This document shows positions 1-6,651 of a stretch of DNA of 10,555 bases, piece by piece. Below the pieces are notes generated by a model. It saw only the letters and a program-made list of their open reading frames with translations, ran no database searches and was not told the origin of the DNA. The position numbers were made by a program, and so were the translations under genes. Origin of the DNA: Planctomycetota bacterium (GTDB lineage: Bacteria > Planctomycetota > UBA8742 > JACQVU01); assembly GCA_016209585.1 (NCBI GenBank), contig JACQVU010000005.1, positions 1-10,555 on the forward strand. The letters run 5' to 3'. Numbering within the stretch: the stretch's first letter is position 1; the number at the start of each line of letters is the position of its first letter.

Positions 1-671
1 CCCCGTGCCCCGCGCGCCAGCGTCGAGACCTGGCCGCCGCGCGGCGCGAGGTCCTCGAAGATGGCTTCCAGGTCGATCATCTCGCCAGTATACACCACGG
101 TGGTCACCAGAATACTGTCGGGGAAGGGTTGGCTGGAGTCCGCGTGGTCAAAGCCATCGTCAGCCGTCACCCGGATCGGGCTGGCGGCGGGAATGGTCGA
201 CACCGTGGCGATGACGTACGGATCGTTGCCGCCGTAGTCGAACGAGCCATCCTTATCATGATACACCCGAATCGTGTAGATGGGGGCGCTTCCCACGCTC
301 ACCCAGGCCTCGCCGTCGGATGTGAAGACGCCGAACGAGGGGTCAGCCGTCTCGCCGGGCGTGACCTCGAACCAGACATCCTGCTCGTGCCCCGGCTCGT
401 CGGTGTACACGTCGAGACCAATGAGCGAACCGGGGGCCACGGCCAGGGGATCGGCCGGCGGGTCGCCGCGGAAGAGGACGACGAGGTTCGAGGGGTCAGC
501 CTCTTCGGTCAGCACGAGCAGGAGCAGGTCAACAATGTGTACGTGCGGGCCGAAGCCGAACGTGAGCGGATCAAGGTCTTCCTTGCACCGGGCGGCGATC
601 TCGAAATCCCCGGCCTCGGAGAAGGTCACTTCGGCGCCGCCGGGCAGGAAGTCGCCGACGGGCGGCGTCAT
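1..671 (-). CDS. Fragment of a large secreted Ig-like/beta-sandwich protein (3' end beyond the window)
   Basis: Read on the minus strand from ATG at 671 the frame stays open to the left edge (223 residues) with very high GC at third codon positions, so it is real coding sequence; the plus-strand readings here are Ser/Arg-rich shadows. The segment around residues 14-28 (EVTFSEAGDFEIAAR) is typical of the end of a bacterial Ig-like domain. Residues 79-93 (APGSLIGLDVYTDEP) open another beta-rich module, and HDKDGSFD at 138-145 resembles an acidic calcium-binding turn. No signal peptide, Shine-Dalgarno or promoter precedes the ATG, and the frame is open only to a TAA about 20 codons upstream. The ATG is therefore probably an internal methionine and the true N-terminus is missing. 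The head-to-head join with the next gene in mid-domain is abnormal. Likely an extracellular structural or adhesive protein; exact role unknown. Confidence 0.7.
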   Translation of the reverse strand, partial: MTPPVGDFLPGGAEVTFSEAGDFEIAARCKEDLDPLTFGFGPHVHIVDLLLLVLTEEADPSNLVVLFRGDPPADPLAVAPGSLIGLDVYTDEPGHEQDVWFEVTPGETADPSFGVFTSDGEAWVSVGSAPIYTIRVYHDKDGSFDYGGNDPYVIATVSTIPAASPIRVTADDGFDHADSSQPFPDSILVTTVVYTGEMIDLEAIFEDLAPRGGQVSTLARGAR

Positions 672-2850
672 CCAGACTCCGCCAGTCGCGGAGGGAGTGG
701 AAATCGCCGGACTTTATGCAGCCTCGATTCGGGATTCGTCGGGCGCGCCTGAAACGGCGCTTCCCTCGGTGTCGGTGCTCGCGGGTCCGGTCAGCCAGTT
801 CGCGGCCGCGGGTTTCCCCACCGAAATCGGCGCGGGCACGCCGTTTGGCCCCATCAACGTCTCGGCGCACGATCGCTTCGGCAACCTGGCCGTGACGTAC
901 GCCGGCTTCATCGACGTATTCATCAATGACGCGCTCGTGTTCACGCTGGGGCCGGCGGTCAACGGGATGGTCCAATTCCCCGCCGACCCGGACGGAATCC
1001 AGACGGCGGGAACGTACGTTATGATCCTCGGCGACTCGGCGGGGCCGGCATCCACCATGTTGCCGCCCTTGGTGGTGAGTCCGGGGCCGATCCATCATTT
1101 CGACGTCGTCGGCGCGGCCACCGTCACGGCGGGGAACACGTTGTCCGCGGTGGCCACGGCGCGGGACGAGTTCGGCAACGCGATCCTGACCTACGAAGGG
1201 GAAGATCGCGCGATGTTCGCCCTGCGGGGGCCACCCGTGATCGTCGGACGGCTCACGTTCACGGGTGGCGTCGCCACCATCGAGCAGCGGCTGACCGCGG
1301 CCGGCGAGTACGAACTCACCGTGTTCGACTCGCGCGACGGTTATCACTCCGGCTCGCTGCCCGGTATTCAAGTGAAACCGGCCGCCGCGGCCAAGTTCGA
1401 TATCAGCGCGTTCCCGAGCACTCCGGTGGCGGGCGAGCCGCTGGGCCCCTTCGCCGTGCGCGTGGTCGATGAGTTCGACAATCTGGTGAGCGATTTCAAC
1501 GGCCAGGCGGAACTGGCGCTCGGTGACAGCCAGGTCGTGGTGTTCAACGTGGTTGGCGGTCAAGGCGAGATTCCCGTTCAACCGGGGGGCATCGCGCTAT
1601 CGGGCTCGGTCGAGCCGGGAATCCGTGACACGCAGGCGCGGTTTGAAGCCACCCGCCTCCCGGAAGTCTTCGTGCTCCCTCGACGCAATCGGCTCGGGCG
1701 CATCTGGGCCGCGGTGGGCAACGTGACCGTGCGTCCCGCGTACGATGAAAGCGCGTTCGCGCCGTTCGCCGGCGAGATTGGAGACCACGTGCTGCACGTC
1801 ATCGCCGCGCCCGATCTGTCGCTGACGACCCGCGCCGGCGAGGTGGACGAGTTGGGGAATCCGCTGTCCATCGAGGGCGGCGCCGCGGTTCCCGGCGGCG
1901 ACGTGATGTTCCAATTGCTTGGCGACGGCGTGGCGATGCCGGCGCCGCTCGGTTTCGTCAGCCAGGAGACGCCGACACGCGCGCTCTGGAACGGCGGGAA
2001 GCACGACGGGCGCGACGTGATCGCCGGCGCGGACGTGGAGGCTGTGCCCTTCCGCGCCTATCGGGAAGTTGCCGGCGGCGGGGAACCAGAGGAAATCGTC
2101 GTGACGTTCGTCGGCGGCTGGCGCGCGCACATTTACCGCTTGCTCGCCATCACGATTGAACGCCAAGCGTCGGCAGGCAATCCGCGCGCGCTTGACGAAG
2201 TGACCACTCCCATGAGTGTTTCCTGGCCGCTGAAGGAGGCGCTGGTGTGTTCTCCGGGCGAAACCGTGGCGCTCCGCGCCCATTCCAACGAGGCTGGCCC
2301 GCCGTACGGGTTACTCGTTCCCGGGACCGTCGCCGCCGAGACTTCATGGTCGCTGCGCACGCCCGCCGGCATCGTAGTGCGCGACCTGGCCCGGGGCGCG
2401 ACGGAGTTCCGCACGGCCGGTCTGGCTCCGGGCCGGTACCAGGTGGCCGCTCGGTTGTGCGACGAAGACGAGTCGTTCGTGGTAGACTTATTCGTGGTGG
2501 AGCCGTTTCTTCGCGTCTCGCTCGATGATGCGCCCTACGATCCGGAGCGCAGTGGAACGGTCGAGTTTGAGGTGTGCGACATGAAGCGCGCGCGCGGCGA
2601 ACTGGTGTACGCGGGGGCGGACAATCAGCGTTTCACCGCTGATGACGTTTTGTTGCGTCTCGCGCCGATGACCGCCACCATTCAGACGCCGGGCGGAGAG
2701 GACATTCTCCGCATCGCCCCCAAACTTGAGGGCAAGGGGGTGGGTGTGCTCGGTCGCCGCCCCGGCGAGGCCAGCGTGCGCTTCACCGCCGATGGCGATC
2801 CCGACGTGGCCCCGGTTGACGTTCCGGTATCGCGTTCAAGGCTACTCTAA
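661..2850 (+). CDS. 5'-truncated secreted protein with tandem about 100-residue Ig-like repeats
   Basis: The frame is open further upstream, but only from about 661 does it read as natural protein; before that it is antisense to the minus-strand gene. No credible start exists: GTG at 697 lies inside a repeat, with GGAGGG too close to it. Repeats: a partial one to 780, then 781-1080, 1081-1377 and 1378 to about 1737. Each starts near a hydrophobic F (SQF, HHF, AKF) and carries a D-x-F-[GD]-N turn (DRFGN, DEFGN, DEFDN). This is the pattern of filamentous bacterial Ig-like repeats in surface proteins. The rest (1738-2830) is further beta-rich sequence with GRYQVAARLCDED near 2432 and an acidic turn (GADNQRFTADD) near 2614. 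TAA at 2848-2850 follows six odd residues (SRSRLL), probably after a frameshift. No sortase motif, membrane tail or catalytic residue is seen. Inferred role: cell-surface or extracellular structural protein. Confidence 0.75.
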   Translation, partial: GGVIQTPPVAEGVEIAGLYAASIRDSSGAPETALPSVSVLAGPVSQFAAAGFPTEIGAGTPFGPINVSAHDRFGNLAVTYAGFIDVFINDALVFTLGPAVNGMVQFPADPDGIQTAGTYVMILGDSAGPASTMLPPLVVSPGPIHHFDVVGAATVTAGNTLSAVATARDEFGNAILTYEGEDRAMFALRGPPVIVGRLTFTGGVATIEQRLTAAGEYELTVFDSRDGYHSGSLPGIQVKPAAAAKFDISAFPSTPVAGEPLGPFAVRVVDEFDNLVSDFNGQAELALGDSQVVVFNVVGGQGEIPVQPGGIALSGSVEPGIRDTQARFEATRLPEVFVLPRRNRLGRIWAAVGNVTVRPAYDESAFAPFAGEIGDHVLHVIAAPDLSLTTRAGEVDELGNPLSIEGGAAVPGGDVMFQLLGDGVAMPAPLGFVSQETPTRALWNGGKHDGRDVIAGADVEAVPFRAYREVAGGGEPEEIVVTFVGGWRAHIYRLLAITIERQASAGNPRALDEVTTPMSVSWPLKEALVCSPGETVALRAHSNEAGPPYGLLVPGTVAAETSWSLRTPAGIVVRDLARGATEFRTAGLAPGRYQVAARLCDEDESFVVDLFVVEPFLRVSLDDAPYDPERSGTVEFEVCDMKRARGELVYAGADNQRFTADDVLLRLAPMTATIQTPGGEDILRIAPKLEGKGVGVLGRRPGEASVRFTADGDPDVAPVDVPVSRSRLL

Positions 2851-3395
2851 ACTGGCCCAATCAGTGCCGTGGTGCAGCGAAGTACATTCAAAACATGCAA
2901 AGTGACAAGCAGATTGTCTTTGTTGACGACAGCGCGCTGCGCTTTTCGACTGGAGGCAAATGGCATGCTGACGAGCCGGCAGAATTCGGATCCTTCGTCA
3001 ATCGGTTGAACGACAACATTATGGAAATCGAGACCAACGACACTCCGCACCAAGGGCTCGCTGTCCCGAAACCACACGAGATTATGAAGTCTGTTTCCGT
3101 GAACCAGCAATTCAAGATGTTCCTCGTATTTGAACGGCCCGATGGAGTTACCTCGACCCTGGCGGTAGCAGCGTGGTCCTGGTCCGCGGTATTGCGTCAA
3201 AACGCGAATAAGACCGCTCTTGAGTTTCAACAGAAATCTTTTCCTGACGCGCCAGATGGAACTGCGACGAACGAGGCGCCGTTGTTGCTTCCCTCTATTT
3301 CTGAAGTCGACTGGGTTATCATTCGTCCTCCGGGGGCTCCTGTCGGGACGACCATGGCGGACCACTACAAGCAGTATTTTCTGAAAGGAAAGTGA
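2820..3395 (+). pseudogene. Frameshifted C-terminal module (intact ORF from ATG 2895), function unknown
   Basis: An ATG at 2895 opens a 166-residue ORF ending in TGA at 3393-3395, but no clear ribosome-binding site precedes it. The same frame reads naturally upstream (SGIAFKATLNWPNQCRGA, then AAKYIQNMQSDKQ) back to about 2823, just after a TGA at 2817-2819. The module therefore begins where the Ig-like gene's frame ends, one base out of register. A single-base slip would fuse the two. The protein is beta-rich with NDTPHQGL in the middle and a hydrophobic core (FKMFLVFERPDG; AWSWSAVL). From memory, unverified, similar modules end large secreted proteins in metagenome bins. G+C is about half, clearly lower than both flanks, so it may be of separate origin. 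The opposite-strand ORF (2847-3365) is judged a shadow. Alternative: an independent small gene with its own start. Confidence 0.5.
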
Positions 3396-3400
3396 TTCAC

Positions 3401-3961
3401 ATGCGGATTGGATTTATCTTGGCTCTGTTCGCCGTGGAGGTAGCTGGTTGTTCGACTCCGGATGACTCTTCGGCCGGCGCTTCCTATGTGTCATGCACTC
3501 TGCTTCCAGCCGGTTCTGCGGCCAAGCAAGCCGCTTCCTCTGAGCAATCTGGCACACATCCTTCGGCAACCGGAGCCGGAAACCCTGGAACGATCTTGTT
3601 GTCTTCGCGACAGACCTATCCGGCGGATTCAGGTTCGCGCACACTGCCATATTTGTTTTCTCGGGACGCTCCGCCTCGGCGTGTCTCGGCTATCGCCGAA
3701 GGTGTTGGCTCACCCGCTAGCGACGGCGCGCAAGTCTCGTCCGTATCCGCAATTCTGCCTCCAACAGAACCGTCACCGAATTCGACTCCCCGATTCCCAC
3801 CCAGTCGGCTCGCAATGGCAAAGACCCTTGGTCCTTGGCATCGCCGGGGGGCGGCTCACCGGGGGCGGTCGGCGGCGTTGGAACCGGCGACGGCGAAGCG
3901 AGCCGCGACACCTCCACGACCGCCGCCGCCGCGACTGGCGCCGCCTCGGCCGGGACGGTAG
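3401..3961 (+). CDS. ORF with lipoprotein signal peptide, probably frame-broken downstream
   Basis: ATG at 3401 is preceded by AAAGGAAAG at proper spacing, and the preceding stop lies at 3393-3395, so translation could be coupled. A GTG at 3392 in the same frame is less likely because it precedes the ribosome-binding spacing. The first 20 residues (MRIGFILALFAVEVAGCSTP) form a textbook type II signal peptide with lipobox VAGC, implying a lipid-anchored envelope protein. After that the sequence is low-complexity Ser/Ala/Pro-rich. From about 3840 the reading is plainly out of frame (Arg/Pro-rich), because the natural frame there is the one ending at 4167. In 3544-3665 another frame reads more like protein (WNDLVVFATDLSGGFRFAH) with higher third-position GC. 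The start is plausible; the body is doubtful and no family is recognised. Confidence 0.35.
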   Translation: MRIGFILALFAVEVAGCSTPDDSSAGASYVSCTLLPAGSAAKQAASSEQSGTHPSATGAGNPGTILLSSRQTYPADSGSRTLPYLFSRDAPPRRVSAIAEGVGSPASDGAQVSSVSAILPPTEPSPNSTPRFPPSRLAMAKTLGPWHRRGAAHRGRSAALEPATAKRAATPPRPPPPRLAPPRPGR

Positions 3962-4167
3962 CCGCCGGCCACGCCGCGCTCCCCGCGCGTGCTGAACCCG
4001 CCCACTCCACCGCGGATCGCGTGTCACCACCCGCGCGCGCCACGCAGTCCGCCGCATCCCCACGCGCCGCCCTCGGCTGGTTCGAGGTCCTCATCGCCGT
4101 CGGCGTTCTGGCCGCCGGTGCAGCCGCCACCGCCACCGCGTTCGTCCTTCTTCGCCGTCGATGGTGA
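3721..4167 (+). pseudogene. C-terminal fragment: Ser/Thr/Ala-rich linker plus membrane tail
   Basis: This frame is open from just after a TAG at 3718-3720 to TGA at 4165-4167 and has strong coding GC bias from about 3835. It reads naturally from 3736 (LVRIRNSASNRTVTEF, then DSPIPTQSARNGKDPWSLA). A long Gly/Ala/Ser/Thr-rich linker of the kind that spans a cell wall or periplasm follows. It ends with one hydrophobic helix (GWFEVLIAVGVLAAGAA... to LLRRRW) followed by basic residues, a stop-transfer or tail anchor. There is no good start codon (only TTG at 3835), so it looks like the 3' end of a broken gene. It may once have been joined to coding sequence upstream (same frame, 3544-3715) that now carries stops at 3541 and 3718. 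Function unknown; probable envelope anchor. Confidence 0.45.
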
Positions 4168-4502
4168 ACGCCCCCGCCGCGCGGCGGCAGCACACCTCGG
4201 TCTGCGTGAGCCGGAACCTGCTCGTCTGGGGCGGGTGGAACGGGGTCAACATGCTGAACACGGGCGCTATGTATGATCCCGCGGCTGACACTTGGGCGCC
4301 GATCTCGGCCGTGAACGCGCCGCTGGGGCGGTACCTGCACGCCGCGGCGTCGAACTGCGTGGGCGGCGTGGGAACCACGATGGTCGTCTGGGGCGGCGCG
4401 AACCCACCGCTGGGCGGGGCGAACCGCTCGTCGCTGAACACCGGCGGCGTGTACGATTTCGCGGCTGACTCCTGGCGCGCGCTCGACACCGCCAGCTGGT
4501 AG
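4161..4502 (+). pseudogene. Kelch-repeat protein remnant (two blades)
   Basis: The 113-residue reading shows two kelch blades: RRQHTSVCVSRNLLVWGGW with NTGAMYDPAADTW, then a His-containing strand and TMVVWGG with NTGGVYDFAADSW. The [VL]VWGG and NTG-x-x-Y-[DN]-x-x-x-[DT]-[TS]-W signatures match bacterial secreted kelch propellers, which usually have five to seven blades and a signal peptide. Both are missing. The ORF starts exactly where kelch similarity begins, with ATG overlapping the previous stop (ATGGTGA) and no Shine-Dalgarno. It stops with TAG shortly after blade two, where the next blade would begin. It is therefore truncated at both ends and cannot form a closed propeller. Likely a leftover of a larger surface protein. 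Confidence 0.6.
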
Positions 4503-4572
4503 TGTCCAGATTCTTTCGCACTTTCGCTGAGTGATCTCCTTGGAGAGGCTCCCCGTCCCGCCGCCGAACCCG

Positions 4573-4578
4573 TATAAT
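4573..4578 (+). promoter_or_regulatory. Possible -10 element (TATAAT) upstream of the permease gene
   Basis: A perfect TATAAT stands out in the GC-rich 146-base gap between the kelch remnant and the permease, about 70 bases before the permease ATG. No good -35 hexamer is found at 16-18 bases upstream; TTGGAG at 4540 is 27 bases away. The promoter call rests on the -10 and its position only. Nothing else (riboswitch, operator) is recognised in this gap. Confidence 0.3.
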
Positions 4579-4648
4579 CCTGACCCCCCGGTCTACATGG
4601 TCGCGCGTCCGGGGTTCCCGCGGTTGGCCGCGTCCACCGGTTCGCTTC

Positions 4649-6487
4649 ATGGTTTCCCCCACCGCCGCGCCCGCGCCCGCGCCCGCGCCGATGCAGCCTC
4701 GGAGGACGCCCCTTCTGGCGCGGGGGGACATCGACGGGTTTTTCGGCCTGGCGATCGATAACGTGGTCAACCTGATCATGATCGGCGCGTTCTCCGGGCT
4801 GGCCGGCCTGTCGAACACTATGATCTTCGACACCGTGTTGCCGGGCGCGGCGCTCTCCATCGCCTTCGGCAACCTCTACTACTGGCGCCAGGCGCGCCGG
4901 TTGGCCGCGGCCACCGGGCGGAGCGACGTGACGGCGCTGCCCTACGGCATCAACACGCCCAGCCTGTTCGCCTACGCGACACTGATCATCATCCCGGTCT
5001 TCGCGCTCAAGAGCGGGGAGTTCCAGCAGGCCGGCCACGCGGCCGAGCAGGCGCGTGACATGGCCGCGTTCCACGCCTGGCGGGTGGGGCTGGTGGCCTG
5101 CCTCCTGTCGGGGGTGATCGAGTTCGCGGGGGCCTTCATCGGCGAGCGGGTGCGGCGCGCCACGCCCCGGGCCGCGCTGCTCTCCACGCTGGCGGGGATC
5201 GCGCTGGCGCTCATCTCCATGGAGTTCATTCTCAAGGTCTTCCACAATCCGCTCTACACGTTCCTGCCGGCGGCCATTCTGCTCATCACCTATTTCGGCC
5301 GTGTGCGCTTCCCGTTCGGCGTGCCCGGCGGGCTGGTGACGGTGGTGACCGGCGCGGCCATCGCCTGGTGGGCGGCGGGGGACCCGGCGCTCAACTCGCC
5401 GGTGAGCGCGGAGCGGGTGCGGGAAGCGATGGCGCAGGTGCATCCGCGGTGGCTCACGTTCTGCCTGCCGGACTTCCTCGACCGGGACCTCTGGGCCGAG
5501 GCGGCCCGGTTCCTGCCGATCATCATTCCGATGGGCGTGATGAACGCGCTGGGCACGTTGCAGAACATCGAGAGCGCGGCGGTGGCGGGGGACGTTTATC
5601 CCACCGACTCGACGATGATGGCGAACGGTCTCGGCTCCATGCTGGCGGCCTTCTTCGGCTCCTGCTACCCCACCACGGTCTACATTGGCCACCCTGGTTG
5701 GAAGGCCATGGGCGCGCGGGCGGGGTACTCGGCGCTGACGGGAGTTTTCATTTTCGCGCTCTGCGTCACGGGGCTTTCGCAGGTGGTGTTCGCGGTGGTG
5801 CCCAAGGAGGCCGGCGTGGCCATTCTGCTCTACATCGGGCTGGTCATCGCCGCGCAGGCCTTCCAGGAGACGCCGCGGAAACATGCGCCGGCGGTGGCGC
5901 TGGGGTTCCTGCCGGCCATCGCGCTCTGGGGGAGCGTCACGATCAAGGTGTTCAACCTTGACACGCAGATTTTCGCCGGCGGGCGGTCGCTCGACGCCAA
6001 CCTCCGGGCCGTGGCCGAGAGCGGCGCGGCCGCGGACCCGACGCTGGCCGCGGTCTTCGACCCCGCGGCGCGGCCGCACGCGACGGCGCTGGAGTTCCTG
6101 CACCGGCAGGGGTTCGAGTTGCAGGGCATCCTGCAACTTGGCTCCGGCTTCCTCTTCTCAGCGATGGTGCTCACGGCCATCCTGGTGTTCATCATTGAGC
6201 GGCGATTCATGCGCGCCATGCTCTGGGCGCTGATCGGCGCGGCGCTGGCGGCGGCCGGGTTCATCCACTCCGGGTACGTGGCGCCCCCGGGGGAGTTCGC
6301 CGACGCCGTCGGCTTCCCGCTGCTCTCCTGGTTCGGCTACTCGCCGCCGGCGGGGGTGGTGGTGGGGTGGGAGTTCACGGTCGGATACCTGTTTTTCGCG
6401 GCGGCGCTCTTCGCGATGGCCGTGATGCGCGAGGTGGGCGTCGTGGCCGACGATCTCTCCGCCGACCATCCGTCCGGCGGCGCGTGA
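4649..6487 (+). CDS. NCS2-family (nucleobase-type) membrane permease
   Basis: The 612-residue polytopic membrane protein is expected to import a nucleobase-like solute with a cation across the cytoplasmic membrane. Family signatures: RGDIDGFFGLAIDN near residue 25, TALPYGINTPSLFAY at 95-109, and the central block PMGVMNALGTLQNIESA (294-310) followed by YPTTVYIGHPGWKAMGARAG (340-359). Hydrophobic helices are spread throughout, roughly at 33-75, 100-118, 145-165, 175-195, 202-215, 226-244, 285-303, 364-385, 390-403, 415-432, 497-516, 521-540 and 572-593. A non-membrane stretch at about 440-490 is longer than in short relatives. ATG at 4649 gives an Ala-Pro N-tail encoded by a GCGCCC repeat; ATG at 4691 (residue 15) is an alternative. 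Neither has a Shine-Dalgarno. The substrate cannot be read from sequence, and no purine or pyrimidine enzyme lies nearby to suggest one. The stop codon TGA doubles as a flank of the downstream inverted-repeat element. Confidence 0.85.
   Translation: MVSPTAAPAPAPAPMQPRRTPLLARGDIDGFFGLAIDNVVNLIMIGAFSGLAGLSNTMIFDTVLPGAALSIAFGNLYYWRQARRLAAATGRSDVTALPYGINTPSLFAYATLIIIPVFALKSGEFQQAGHAAEQARDMAAFHAWRVGLVACLLSGVIEFAGAFIGERVRRATPRAALLSTLAGIALALISMEFILKVFHNPLYTFLPAAILLITYFGRVRFPFGVPGGLVTVVTGAAIAWWAAGDPALNSPVSAERVREAMAQVHPRWLTFCLPDFLDRDLWAEAARFLPIIIPMGVMNALGTLQNIESAAVAGDVYPTDSTMMANGLGSMLAAFFGSCYPTTVYIGHPGWKAMGARAGYSALTGVFIFALCVTGLSQVVFAVVPKEAGVAILLYIGLVIAAQAFQETPRKHAPAVALGFLPAIALWGSVTIKVFNLDTQIFAGGRSLDANLRAVAESGAAADPTLAAVFDPAARPHATALEFLHRQGFELQGILQLGSGFLFSAMVLTAILVFIIERRFMRAMLWALIGAALAAAGFIHSGYVAPPGEFADAVGFPLLSWFGYSPPAGVVVGWEFTVGYLFFAAALFAMAVMREVGVVADDLSADHPSGGA
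4667..4689 (+). repeat. GCGCCC microsatellite encoding an Ala-Pro tail
   Basis: Nearly four copies of the hexamer GCGCCC encode residues 7-14 (Ala-Pro repeats) of the permease, just before an in-frame ATG at 4691. Because the unit is six bases, copy-number slippage would not shift the frame. Confidence 0.7.
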
Positions 6488-6648
6488 GAGCCTATTTCGG
6501 TGGGCGCTTCGCGCGCGAGCCCGATCGAGAGCGCGCCAGGCAAGGAGGGCGCCCGAAAACATATTCGGGGTAATATGTCGAGGGCGCCCGACGCCGGCCG
6601 GGACGCTCGCAGCCGGGCGTAGCGCGAATGGTCCACCGAAATAGGCTC
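6488..6648. mobile_element. 161-bp MITE-like inverted-repeat element with TGA flanks
   Basis: The ends are a perfect 16-bp terminal inverted repeat (GAGCCTATTTCGGTGG at 6488-6503 and its complement at 6633-6648). The inside is nested around the same centre, near 6568: GGGCGCCC at 6547-6554 and 6582-6589, then ACATATT (6559-6565) and AATATGT (6572-6578) around a 6-base loop. The remaining 51-base arms also pair partly. The element is bounded by TGA on both sides (6485-6487 and 6649-6651), consistent with a 3-bp target duplication; the left TGA is the permease stop codon. No coding sequence is inside. It resembles a non-autonomous miniature element. The GAGCC ends and a TNA-type 3-bp duplication recall the IS1031 group of the IS5 family (from memory, inference). 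Transcribed, it would form a long hairpin between permease and mnmE and could act as an attenuator. Confidence 0.75.
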
Positions 6649-6651
6649 TGA

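Noticed and set aside
280..660. Upstream part of the plus-strand 280-2850 reading as the N-terminus of the Ig-like protein
   Set aside because: Ser/Arg/Pro-rich and antisense to naturally coding minus-strand sequence; no signal peptide.
2847..3365. 172-residue minus-strand ORF as the real gene here
   Set aside because: The plus-strand reading has a more natural composition and a beta-rich pattern; the minus reading lacks a recognisable domain or start signal.
3463..3543. TGA read as Trp (recoding) in the frame ending at 4167
   Set aside because: The permease, mnmE and the right-hand gene all end in TGA, and a TAG also interrupts this frame, so decay or frameshift is the simpler explanation.
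4069..4125. Type IV prepilin N-terminal motif (GWFEVLIAVGVLAAGA)
   Set aside because: The conserved Glu is at +3 rather than +5 after the Gly, it lies at the end of a chain after a long linker, and no pilin body follows; better read as a C-terminal membrane helix.
4091..6136. 681-residue minus-strand ORF opposite the permease
   Set aside because: Arg/His/Pro/Glu-rich, no domain-like pattern, antisense to a clear membrane protein; it is a high-GC shadow.
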